Shown here one piece after another: positions 56,305-64,000 of a stretch of 64,000 nt of DNA (position 1 is the first letter of the stretch; every line of letters starts with the position of its first letter). The translations under genes were made by a program, and so were the position numbers. The notes under the pieces were generated by a model. The model did not search any database. It had not been told where the DNA came from and saw only the letters and a program-made list of their open reading frames with translations. Origin of the DNA: Candidatus Jettenia sp. (GTDB lineage Bacteria > Planctomycetota > Brocadiia > Brocadiales > Brocadiaceae). Where the stretch lies: assembly GCA_021650895.1 (NCBI GenBank), contig CP091278.1, forward strand, positions 649,659 through 713,658, read 5' to 3'.

Positions 56305-59300
56305 GTGCGGGAACAATATACCGTTGGGGCTTGTCCTAAGGAAGATTATCCTGAACGCATTAAACGTCTCCGCGCTAATCTTGGGCTTACACAGCAAACC
56401 CTGGCTGAGCACCTCGGTGTCTCATTCGCAACAGTTAATCGATGGGAAAACGGCCAGGCAAAACCTTCACAACTCTCATGGAATCAACTCCGTCAACTCG
56501 AAAAAAGCATTTCTCAAGAATCTAACCCTTATGATAGGCAGGTAACCCGGAGCAAAGAGATTCCTTTGGACTTTACTGGTAATCCGGAAACTGTCAAAAT
56601 CCTTGCAGAGGGAAAGCGTCTTTCTTTCGGGCACCTGGTAAATCCAACCTTTGCGACCGAAATATCCTGTATCCACCCCCTGCCACACCAGAGGATTGCA
56701 GTCTATGATCACATGCTTAAACAATCACGATTACGATTTCTTTTAGCAGATGATGCGGGAGCCGGCAAAACGATCATGACCGGTCTTTATATTCGTGAAA
56801 TGTTGTCTCGTCGTCTTTTGCGCCGGATACTCATCATAACTCCCGCAGGTCTTGTGGGAAACTGGAGGCGTGAATTAATGACTCTCTTCAGCCTTCATTT
56901 CCGGATTATTAGCGGAAGCGATGCCAGAAACGAGAACCCCTTTATTGGTGAAGATAGTAACAGAATCATTGTAAGCATGGATACTTTGTCAAGTCAAAGG
57001 ATGTTTACTCGACTAAAAGAATCTGGTGTTATCCCTTACGATCTTGCAGTCTTTGATGAGGCCCATAAATTGTCAGCAGACCGTGGAACTGATTTGCGTG
57101 TACGAAAAACCGATCGTTACCGTCTTGCTGAATCGCTTGCAGGAATACCCGGTCTTCCTGCATGCCGTAACGGTGATGTAAGCAAGGATGAACGATGGAG
57201 TTTAACCTGGAGTGTTCAACATCTTCTCTTGCTTACCGCAACACCTCACATGGGAAAGGACTACCCCTACTATGCATTATGGCGGCTTCTGGAACCGGAT
57301 GGACTATCAACACCTGAAGCATTTAATGAATTTAATATTGAGCAGCGTCGCATGCATTTTATCAGACGTACTAAAGAGGAAATGATTTTTCTCGATGGGC
57401 GTCCCCTTTACCCGAAACGCGTATCTAACACCCTTGCCTATGAACTGAGCCAGGGAGAAGTAAGTGAGCAGACCCTCTATAATGAGACCACAGACTATCT
57501 GCGTTTCGTTTATAACAAGGCAAAGCTTCTTAACAGGGAAGCGGCTCGATTGGCTATGAGTGTCTTTCAGAGACGTCTTACAAGCTCAACCTATGCCCTC
57601 CTCCGTTCTTTTGAAAGAAGAATCGAAAAACTGGACACACTTATCAAAGATGTCCAGGATGGTAAAATAAGCGCCGAACATCTGGTAACAATGCAACGCC
57701 GCATTACCGATGATGACGATATCCTTGACTCGAAAGCTGCCGATGATGAAAACCCTGAAGAAGGCTATGAAGAGAATGAATTAGCAGAGGAAAAGATTCT
57801 GCAGGGCGTAATTGCAGCATCTCTAACTGATCTGCTTGCAGAAAAGGAACAGGTCAATCAGTTGCTTATCCTGGCAAAAAAGGTTTATGGCACCGGAATG
57901 GAATCCAAATTTGAAAGATTACGGGAAATTCTCACTGATCCGAAGTTCAAAGGAGAAAAATTTATTATTTTCACAGAGCATCGTGATACTTTGGAATTTC
58001 TCGTTAAACGCCTTACCGGTTTAGGATACACCGATCAGGTAGCACAGATTCATGGGGGTATGCATTACACCTTACGGGAGGAAGAGGTTGAGAGATTTAA
58101 GAAACCACTCGATATCGAAGGAGCACGTTTTCTCATATGTACCGATGCAGCAGGAGAAGGCATCAATCTTCAGTTCTGTTGGATAATGATTAATTATGAT
58201 GTCCCCTGGAATCCTGCCCGACTTGAACAGCGTATGGGTCGAATTCACCGTTATGGTCAAAAACATGACCCTGTTATTATCCTTAATCTGGTTGACCCTT
58301 CCACCCGTGAAGGTAGGGTACTCAAAACCCTTCTCGATAAGCTGGAAAGGATTCGCAAAGAGCTTCAGTCAGACAAGGTCTTTGATTGCATAGGCCGCGT
58401 CTTTTCGGGAATTTCTATAAAACAATATATGGAGCTTGCTGTTACTGAGGATGCAGACACAGTAGCCAGAGAATTAGATGGGCGCCTTACCAAAGAACAA
58501 ATTGAAGCCCTTGCTGCTCGTGAAAAGACCCTCTATGGTACAGGCGGTGATGTAGCTAAGGAACTGCCCCGCCTTCGTACCAGTCTGGAAAAGGAAATTT
58601 ATTTTCGATTGTTGCCAGGCTATGTCAGGCAATATATCGGGAAAGCTGCAACGCTGGTTAATATCGAAATAGATGGTGATATGAGTAAGGAATTTTCATT
58701 GCTTCCTACGAAACTTGATGCCCTTGATCCCCTGCTTCCCGCCCTGGAAATGTATCCTGAGGATGCCCGGAATCGTATGACGGTTCTTCAGCCTCCTGAT
58801 CGTGACTCTTGTATCTGGCTCCATCCAGGCGAACCGGTCTTCGAGCGATTTCGTCAGCTTGTAACTGAACGTCTTAGCCTCGAGAGCAGGCGTGGTGCTG
58901 TGTTTATGGACCCATCAACAGACAAGCCTTATCTTTTCCATCTGGCGCTTCTTTCTATTGTTCGGAATGCAGATCCAGAGATTGAAGAATTTGCCAGAGA
59001 AGAAGTTTTGGAATACCGCCTGGTGGGAGTGAAACAATATGAAGGCGCAGAGATATCGCTCTGTCCGATTGAACATCTCTTACTCCTGAAAGGAGGCCGT
59101 GGACTCCCAGCATCTGCTCAAGGACTTGCCATAATCGCAAATACCGAAAAGAACCATGCCCATGCCTTCTTGATTGAACGGGTAGCACGAAAAATGGCTT
59201 TAGAATACAAAAAAAAGCTTTTAGAGAGTATCACTGATCGGGAGAATTTTATCGTACGGGGGTTCGACTTCAATGAAGCGGAACTAGCGGCAGCCAGATC

Positions 59301-59907
59301 CAGGCAGTCTGAAAAGGCACGTTCCGGAAACCGCAAGGTGCTTGAAACCCTTGATGAAATAAAGCAGCAGCAGAAACATATTGCCCAACGCCGTGCTAAG
59401 GCTTTGGCGGTTATAAGACGTGAGCCTGATCTTATTTCGCCCGGTTCGATTACGTTTCTTGCACATGCCATTGTAGTACCATCATCTGATTCTATGGATA
59501 GAGAGCAACATAATGCCAATGTTGAAATGGTTGCAATGAAGCACGTATGGGCATTTGAAGAGGCAGCAGGGGCAAAGGTCATTGATGTGCATACCCCTGA
59601 CTTAGCCCGTGTTGCTGGTCTACCTGACAATCCTGGGTTTGATCTTTTGTCTATTCGTCCCGGTGGTGAAAAACGTCATATTGAAATAAAAGGGCGTGCC
59701 GGCACTGGTGATATTGAGATATCTGCGAACGAATGGGCAAAGGCATGCAATATACGCCAAAGTTACTGGCTCTATGCAGTCTATGATTGCGCCACACCGG
59801 CCCCGAGACTTGCCCGTGTGCAGGACCCTTTTGGCAGTTTGCTGGTAAAGGCAAAAGGTAGTTTTCTTATAAGTTCTAAGCAGGTTATTGAGACATCGGA
59901 GGTATAA
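56305..59907 (+). CDS. HTH-SNF2 helicase-DUF3883 fusion protein (predicted defence)
   Basis: 1,200 residues. Domain order: a Cro/C1-type HTH at ~18-68 (RLRANLGLTQQTLAEHLGVS); a SNF2/HepA-type ATPase core with DDAGAGKT near 150 (Walker A), FDEAHKLS near 250 (DEAH box), LLLTATPHMG near 311, GEKFIIFTEHRDTLEFL near 551 and RLEQRMGRIHRYGQKHD near 640 (motif VI); then a long linker; and a C-terminal DUF3883-type domain (NPGFDLLSIRP, HIEIKGRAG, EWAKACN) near 1110-1180 that resembles a restriction-endonuclease-like fold. Start is GTG with GGAG seven bases before it. Methylase gene downstream. No DISARM or BREX core gene is present. Confidence 0.85.
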   Translation: MREQYTVGACPKEDYPERIKRLRANLGLTQQTLAEHLGVSFATVNRWENGQAKPSQLSWNQLRQLEKSISQESNPYDRQVTRSKEIPLDFTGNPETVKILAEGKRLSFGHLVNPTFATEISCIHPLPHQRIAVYDHMLKQSRLRFLLADDAGAGKTIMTGLYIREMLSRRLLRRILIITPAGLVGNWRRELMTLFSLHFRIISGSDARNENPFIGEDSNRIIVSMDTLSSQRMFTRLKESGVIPYDLAVFDEAHKLSADRGTDLRVRKTDRYRLAESLAGIPGLPACRNGDVSKDERWSLTWSVQHLLLLTATPHMGKDYPYYALWRLLEPDGLSTPEAFNEFNIEQRRMHFIRRTKEEMIFLDGRPLYPKRVSNTLAYELSQGEVSEQTLYNETTDYLRFVYNKAKLLNREAARLAMSVFQRRLTSSTYALLRSFERRIEKLDTLIKDVQDGKISAEHLVTMQRRITDDDDILDSKAADDENPEEGYEENELAEEKILQGVIAASLTDLLAEKEQVNQLLILAKKVYGTGMESKFERLREILTDPKFKGEKFIIFTEHRDTLEFLVKRLTGLGYTDQVAQIHGGMHYTLREEEVERFKKPLDIEGARFLICTDAAGEGINLQFCWIMINYDVPWNPARLEQRMGRIHRYGQKHDPVIILNLVDPSTREGRVLKTLLDKLERIRKELQSDKVFDCIGRVFSGISIKQYMELAVTEDADTVARELDGRLTKEQIEALAAREKTLYGTGGDVAKELPRLRTSLEKEIYFRLLPGYVRQYIGKAATLVNIEIDGDMSKEFSLLPTKLDALDPLLPALEMYPEDARNRMTVLQPPDRDSCIWLHPGEPVFERFRQLVTERLSLESRRGAVFMDPSTDKPYLFHLALLSIVRNADPEIEEFAREEVLEYRLVGVKQYEGAEISLCPIEHLLLLKGGRGLPASAQGLAIIANTEKNHAHAFLIERVARKMALEYKKKLLESITDRENFIVRGFDFNEAELAAARSRQSEKARSGNRKVLETLDEIKQQQKHIAQRRAKALAVIRREPDLISPGSITFLAHAIVVPSSDSMDREQHNANVEMVAMKHVWAFEEAAGAKVIDVHTPDLARVAGLPDNPGFDLLSIRPGGEKRHIEIKGRAGTGDIEISANEWAKACNIRQSYWLYAVYDCATPAPRLARVQDPFGSLLVKAKGSFLISSKQVIETSEV

Positions 59908-59993
59908 TGATGAAACTTGAGGATTTGAAACGAGCTTTGAAGACTGAATGCACAGGGCCTTCACATAAACCTCAACAAACTGTGAGGCGATAA
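59907..59993 (+). CDS. 28-residue coupled ORF between helicase and methylase
   Basis: MMKLEDLKRALKTECTGPSH then KPQQTVRR. Its ATG uses the last A of the helicase stop (TAATGATG), with GGAGG at 59898-59902 in ideal position. Its stop in turn overlaps the methylase start (TAATGA). Both junctions are typical of translational coupling. It is not similar to anything I recognise. It may be a real small protein, or what is left after an in-frame deletion of a larger gene (for example a DUF499 ATPase that often accompanies DUF1156 methylases). Confidence 0.5.
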   Translation: MMKLEDLKRALKTECTGPSHKPQQTVRR

Positions 59994-62900
59994 TGAACGA
60001 TACACCACGATTGATTGAACGTGCTTTTCCTTTGAAACAGGCATCTTTGGATTCGGTTCATGAAAAGAACGTGAGGCATGGCCACATATCGACACTTCAT
60101 ATATGGCCGGCAAGGCGTCCACTTGCCGCATGCAGGGCGGCGCTTATTGCTACATTGCTTCCTGATCCAGGTACACCAGAAAAACGCAAAGAACTGTGTG
60201 AAAAAATTGGTGGAAAGATCGACAAAAAGATTGAAAAGAAGAAAATGCCAAACGGGCAGATTATTGAACGTATGAAGGAAGTAACGAAAGGTGGTATTCT
60301 GCACTGGGGTCGGGAGACTGAAGAAAAAGAACTCCTCGAATGGTTCAGACAGGAAATCAGAAATACTTACGGTGGGCGTACACCAAAAGTGCTTGATCCA
60401 TTTGCCGGAGGAGGTGCAATCCCGCTTGAAGCAATGCGGTTAGGATGCGAGGTAACGGCGATTGATATCAATCCGGTCGCATGGTTCATTTTAAAATGTA
60501 CACTGGAATATCCTCAGAAACTTGCAGGCAAGGTACATCCCTTACCCGATTTCATTCTTGAGAATGAAGAATTCATGGAGGCTTTCTATAAAGCACACCC
60601 CCATCTTGTTGGACGTACAAAGCCTACAAAAAAACAACTTAAAGATCAACAAGGAAAACTATGGAAGACACACCGGGATGATAATGAACGTATTCCCAAG
60701 GCAGACCTTTCATGGCATGTAAGGGCATGGGGTTATTGGGTTTTAGATAAAGCAAGGCGGGAACTGGCAATGTTTTATCCTACCTATGCTGAATTTGAGC
60801 CTATTGATAAGTTGAACGCCAAACCATATGAGAAACAGCCGACCCAACTTGTGCCAATAAAAGAAGATGGTACACCTGATATTAATGCGCTTAACAAAGA
60901 ATTCAGCGAGGAGTATCTTGATAGTAAACGTAATCCTCGCTGGATAGCCAAGCCTACCGTCGCATACCTGTGGGCGCGAACGTTGACTTGTAAAAATTGC
61001 CGTGCTACAATTCCGCTTCTCAAGACACGCTGGCTTTGTAAGAAGGACAAAAAACGCGTACTACTTACGATGGAGCCTAATGCAGACAAAAGCGGTGTTG
61101 TTTTCGGAATAAATCCAAATGTTCCCATCAAAGGTGGTAATACAGCCCAAAGACGTGAGCATGATAAAAGGATTGGTGCTGGTACAATGTCACGTTCCGG
61201 CGCAAAGTGCCCATGCTGCGATGCAATTATGACAATGGAGGATATACGATTGGAAGGCAAGGCTGGAAGGCTTGGAGCAATAATGACAGCGGTTGTGGTT
61301 GACGGCCAGAATGGGAAGGAATATCGGCTGCCGACAGAGTATGAAACTCAAAGAGCCGAAGAGGCTGAGAAAGAATTGCCTCGTTTGTTCTCACAAATCC
61401 CATTTGGATTGCCAGAAGAACCTCTTCCGAGCAAAGAGGCATTAGGATTTCGCATTCCACTTTACGGTTTCAATCAGTGGAAAAAGTTGTTTACCTTCAG
61501 GCAACTCTTTTCATTAGGAATGTTTGTTAAACACACAAGGGAATCAAATACTATGTTGAAGGATATGGATTATTCAGATGAATGGAGAGAAGCAATAGAG
61601 GGATATTTAGCTTTGGCGCTCGATAGACTAGCTTCTATGTCGACCCACCTTTGTCGTTGGGAATCAGGGAGCGAATTCGTTGTCCAGACTTTTGTTCGTT
61701 TTGCATTACCCATTTTGTGGGATTTTACGGAAACTGCAGTTCTCTCGGATACCACGGGAAATTATTATGGAGGTATTGATTGGATTGCTCGCTTTATTGA
61801 TCATGCGAACTTTGCAGTTCAAAATGCTGTGCCTCCAAAAATCAAAGCACAATCTGCTACTGTCTTTAACAATGAGGGTGGTTTTGATTTTGTTTTAACT
61901 GACCCTCCATATTATGATGCTATACCATATTCAGACCTAATGGATTTCTTCTATGTGTGGTTACGACGATCACTCTATGGTTTTTCCTCGGAAATAGGTA
62001 CTGTGTTTAGTGAAACATTATCACCTAAATGGAATCATAAAAATAATGACGGAGAATTAATTGATGATACAAGTCGCCATGGAGGTGATAAAGTGAAGTC
62101 GAAAACTACTTATGAAGAAGGAATGTTCCGTGCTTTTCGTTTTTGCAATGATGCATTGAGCACTGGCGGTCGTTTGGTTGTTGTTTTTGCCCACAAAAAA
62201 CCAGATGCTTGGGAGACGTTAGCTTCAGCAATTATTCGTGCAGGATTTATTGTAGATGGTAGCTGGCCAATTCAAACCGAACGTATAGCTCGTTCTCGGG
62301 CTCATGGATCCGCAGCCCTCTCTTCCTCCGTTTGGCTTGTTTGCAAAAAGCGTCCAATTACAACCCGTTCTGGATGGGATAATCAGGTACTCGAAGAGAT
62401 GCGACAGAACATAAAGGAACGCCTCCGTGAATACTGGGATGCTGGTATCCGTGGACCGGATTTTGTATGGGCTGCAACTGGCCCGGCACTTGAGGCCTAC
62501 AGCAAACACCCCATAGTAAAGAAGGCCAATGAACCTGGAATATTGACGGTAAATGAATTCCTTAATCACGTCCGCCGGATTGTTGTGGATTTTGTTGTAG
62601 GCCGTGTCCTTTCTCATGGAAAAGAAGGAGATGCAGAATTGGCCACCGCTGACCGTTTGGATGAACCGACAGCGTATTACTTACTTCATCGTAATGATTT
62701 CGGACTGGAAGAGGCGCCAGCGGGGGCATGTATCCTCTATGCAATTTCATGCGGTATTTCTGACAAAGAGCTCGCCGATACATGGAATCTCATTTCCTTC
62801 ACAAAAGGGAAATCCACGGATGACAGTGATGAAGAGGAGATAGATGTGGATGCTGAGGCTGACGAAATTGAGAAGGATTCCGGTAGCAAGGTGAAGCTCA

Positions 62901-63208
62901 AGACCTGGGCACAGAGGAAGAGTCGTTCTCTCGGGTATGAAACATCTGGGGGAAAACCCATTCCACTCATTGATCGTGTCCACCGCCTTATGCATCTCTG
63001 GAAAGAGGGAGATTTGCATAAGGTTGATGCGTATCTTGATGATAATGGATTGAGGCGCCATGAGTTGTTTAAACGGCTTCTTCAGTCACTTATTGAACTT
63101 TCTCCGCATGGAAGTGAAGAACGCTCGCTTCTGGAGAGCATAAGCAATCATATTCAGGCCAAAGGTGCTGTGGCACAGAAGAGATTGCCTTTACCAGGCG
63201 AAGAATAA
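59993..63208 (+). CDS. DUF1156 adenine-specific DNA methylase with zinc ribbon
   Basis: 1,071 residues, COG1743-type. N-terminal DUF1156: RAFPLKQASLDSVHEKNVRHGH near 10 (broken by a few residues), HIWPARRPLAACRAAL near 36. SAM motif: LDPFAGGGAIPLEAMRLGC near 133. A zinc ribbon CKNC near 333 / CPCC near 405. Catalytic motif LTDPPYYDAIPYSDLMDFFY near 633 (DPPY), implying N6-adenine methylation. An acidic stretch (DDSDEEEIDVDAEADE) near 945. Likely protects self DNA or marks foreign DNA in the helicase-linked system. GAGG precedes the ATG, which overlaps the mini-ORF stop. Confidence 0.88.
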   Translation: MNDTPRLIERAFPLKQASLDSVHEKNVRHGHISTLHIWPARRPLAACRAALIATLLPDPGTPEKRKELCEKIGGKIDKKIEKKKMPNGQIIERMKEVTKGGILHWGRETEEKELLEWFRQEIRNTYGGRTPKVLDPFAGGGAIPLEAMRLGCEVTAIDINPVAWFILKCTLEYPQKLAGKVHPLPDFILENEEFMEAFYKAHPHLVGRTKPTKKQLKDQQGKLWKTHRDDNERIPKADLSWHVRAWGYWVLDKARRELAMFYPTYAEFEPIDKLNAKPYEKQPTQLVPIKEDGTPDINALNKEFSEEYLDSKRNPRWIAKPTVAYLWARTLTCKNCRATIPLLKTRWLCKKDKKRVLLTMEPNADKSGVVFGINPNVPIKGGNTAQRREHDKRIGAGTMSRSGAKCPCCDAIMTMEDIRLEGKAGRLGAIMTAVVVDGQNGKEYRLPTEYETQRAEEAEKELPRLFSQIPFGLPEEPLPSKEALGFRIPLYGFNQWKKLFTFRQLFSLGMFVKHTRESNTMLKDMDYSDEWREAIEGYLALALDRLASMSTHLCRWESGSEFVVQTFVRFALPILWDFTETAVLSDTTGNYYGGIDWIARFIDHANFAVQNAVPPKIKAQSATVFNNEGGFDFVLTDPPYYDAIPYSDLMDFFYVWLRRSLYGFSSEIGTVFSETLSPKWNHKNNDGELIDDTSRHGGDKVKSKTTYEEGMFRAFRFCNDALSTGGRLVVVFAHKKPDAWETLASAIIRAGFIVDGSWPIQTERIARSRAHGSAALSSSVWLVCKKRPITTRSGWDNQVLEEMRQNIKERLREYWDAGIRGPDFVWAATGPALEAYSKHPIVKKANEPGILTVNEFLNHVRRIVVDFVVGRVLSHGKEGDAELATADRLDEPTAYYLLHRNDFGLEEAPAGACILYAISCGISDKELADTWNLISFTKGKSTDDSDEEEIDVDAEADEIEKDSGSKVKLKTWAQRKSRSLGYETSGGKPIPLIDRVHRLMHLWKEGDLHKVDAYLDDNGLRRHELFKRLLQSLIELSPHGSEERSLLESISNHIQAKGAVAQKRLPLPGEE

Positions 63209-63729
63209 ACCAAATTGTCCAATATTTGTCTGAAAGTCCACATCATCCTTGAAATAAGGACATTATATTGATAAATTGTCCTTGGTTAAAGGACAAATAT
63301 TCAATGTTAAGGAATTTCAATATTTGTTGTAGGGGCAGATTTTAAACCTGCCCCTACGTGGTCACAAATAAAGCTGCCGCAAGGCCTAACTTAATGCATA
63401 GGAATTTCAAACTAACTCTATAGTGGCAAGGCGCGCCTTGCCACTGTTATAAAAGTTACGTAGGGCGACCCTTTAGGGTTGCTCTCCCCGTATGCACGTT
63501 CATACGGGGAAGCAAGGCTAAAGCCTTGCCCTACGTTTTGATTAAAAACAAAAGTAGCCGAAGGCCTATTTTAACGTTTAGGAATTTCAAAGTTTTTCAT
63601 TATGCCCTTAACACACCCCTAACCCCTCTCAAGAGGGGAATTTAAGAAGTCCCCTCTTGGGAGGGGATTTAGGGGTGGGTAAAAAGCGTTGGGTTCTTGT
63701 CTATTAAAATCCAATCTAACTTAATCTTT
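63209..63729. other. Intergenic region with TTGTCC repeats and dispersed palindromes
   Basis: 63212-63300 carries TTGTCC/GGACAA units in direct and inverted order, including TTGTCCTT-GGTTA-AAGGACAA. Then GTAGGGGCAG...CTGCCCCTAC (63330-63357), TGGCAAGGCGCGCCTTGCCA (~63422), TTTA-centre palindromes (to 63533) and the ACCCC inverted repeat (63611-63680). No gene. Confidence 0.6.
63611..63680. repeat. Diverged ACCCACCCCTAACCCC inverted repeat
   Basis: Same family as 9451-9517; arms ACACCCCTAACCCCTCTCAA and TTGGGAGGGGATTTAGGGGT are imperfect. Confidence 0.7.
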
Positions 63730-64000
63730 ATGGTAAACATACAGACCCTTAAAGAAATAATTGTCTCCAATGAAGATTTCATTAACAAGGAAATTGGCAA
63801 ACCTGTTCCCAGAGAGGGACTGGCATTTCCTGAATCTTCAAATAAGGTTATTGTTTTCTATGGCGTGAGGAGGAGCGGCAAGACCTTTATTCTCTACGAT
63901 CTTTTCCGGAGATATGAGGGAAGGGCGTTGTACATTGATTTCGAAGACGACCGGCTCTCGCAATTTGAGACTAAGGATTTTGAACGATTGAAGCAGGCGT
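63730..64000 (+). CDS. AAA_14/DUF4143-type ATPase (3' end outside window)
   Basis: 90 codons visible. VIVFYGVRRSGKTFILYDLF near 43 holds a Walker A motif with the R-R-S-G-K-T form of the AAA_14 family, followed by ALYIDFEDDRL near 72, typical of the strand-2 acidic segment. The start ATG has no good ribosome-binding site; a later start is possible. These stand-alone ATPases are common, mobile and of unknown function in bacteria and archaea. Not clearly linked to the methylase operon because of the 521-bp repeat-filled gap. Confidence 0.75.
   Translation, partial: MVNIQTLKEIIVSNEDFINKEIGKPVPREGLAFPESSNKVIVFYGVRRSGKTFILYDLFRRYEGRALYIDFEDDRLSQFETKDFERLKQA

Noticed and set aside
56249-56545. 98-residue ORF starting inside the promoter palindrome
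   Set aside because: Overlaps the helicase N-terminal HTH in another frame and would start within the -10 region; no ribosome-binding site.
59118-59630. 170-residue minus-strand ORF in the helicase gene
   Set aside because: Shadow of the SNF2-DUF3883 frame; no start signal.
56231-63208. DISARM or BREX system
   Set aside because: No drmA/drmB/drmC, pglX, pglZ or brxC-type gene is present; only a helicase and a DUF1156 methylase.

Overview
The window looks like chromosome from a Gram-negative bacterium of the anammox-planctomycete type (Brocadiales; an inference from overall character, not proven by a marker gene). It shows an outer-envelope sugar operon, heme- and copper-rich exported proteins, an ISAzo13-type transposase and very many short intergenic palindromes. 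Housekeeping genes (gltX, cysS, rsmA, pdxA, ribE, psd, eno, proA, ubiX, sppA) are intact and spaced normally.

Layout. (1) 1-3430, minus: three genes of the ebo cluster (eboB TatD-like hydrolase, eboC UbiA prenyltransferase, eboF phosphodiesterase, which runs off the left edge). (2) 3662-8917, minus: surface polysaccharide operon (SDR, gmhB, GT9, O-carbamoyltransferase, GT2). (3) 9758-11041: ISAzo13-like transposase with an altered catalytic residue. (4) 11553-24181, minus: an exported copper/redox module made of a very large MnxG-like multicopper oxidase (frameshifted near its 3' end), a YVTN beta-propeller lipoprotein, a tandem SCO protein, a membrane-anchored cytochrome c, a periplasmic-binding protein without its own signal, and a SurA-DsbA fusion. 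(5) 25672-34750: two divergent paralogous secreted beta-propeller/PKD proteins; the larger is built from near-identical internal repeats. The oxidase and the larger paralogue share an almost identical ~460 bp leader, present as an inverted pair, holding a riboswitch-like fold followed by a terminator. (6) 35915-47514: tRNA-Ser, BFN nuclease, CPBP protease, ubiX, MazG, sppA, gltX, cysS, rsmA, cupin, pdxA, ribE. (7) 47515-52690: psd, then a compact type I-B CRISPR effector set (cas6-cas8b1-cas7-cas5) without cas3, cas1, cas2 or cas4, next to three degenerate repeats. (8) 52853-56011: eno, an FtsB-like gene, proA. (9) 56231-63208: a candidate defence operon: an HTH-SNF2 helicase-DUF3883 protein, a 28-codon coupled ORF and a DUF1156 adenine methylase, driven by a strong promoter that overlaps a 26-bp palindrome. 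(10) 63730-end: start of an AAA_14/DUF4143-type ATPase.

Intergenic DNA is full of non-coding repeats: at least three MITE-like families (TIRs TAGTACACTGTCAA, AACAGGCTGTCCGAGAAT and a TTACCCACA type) and a set of palindromes with different arms but mostly a shared TTTA/TAAA centre.

Best candidates for something new are the helicase/mini-ORF/methylase operon with its palindromic promoter, the shared leader that may coordinate the copper oxidase with a giant adhesin-like protein, and the cas3-less CRISPR set.
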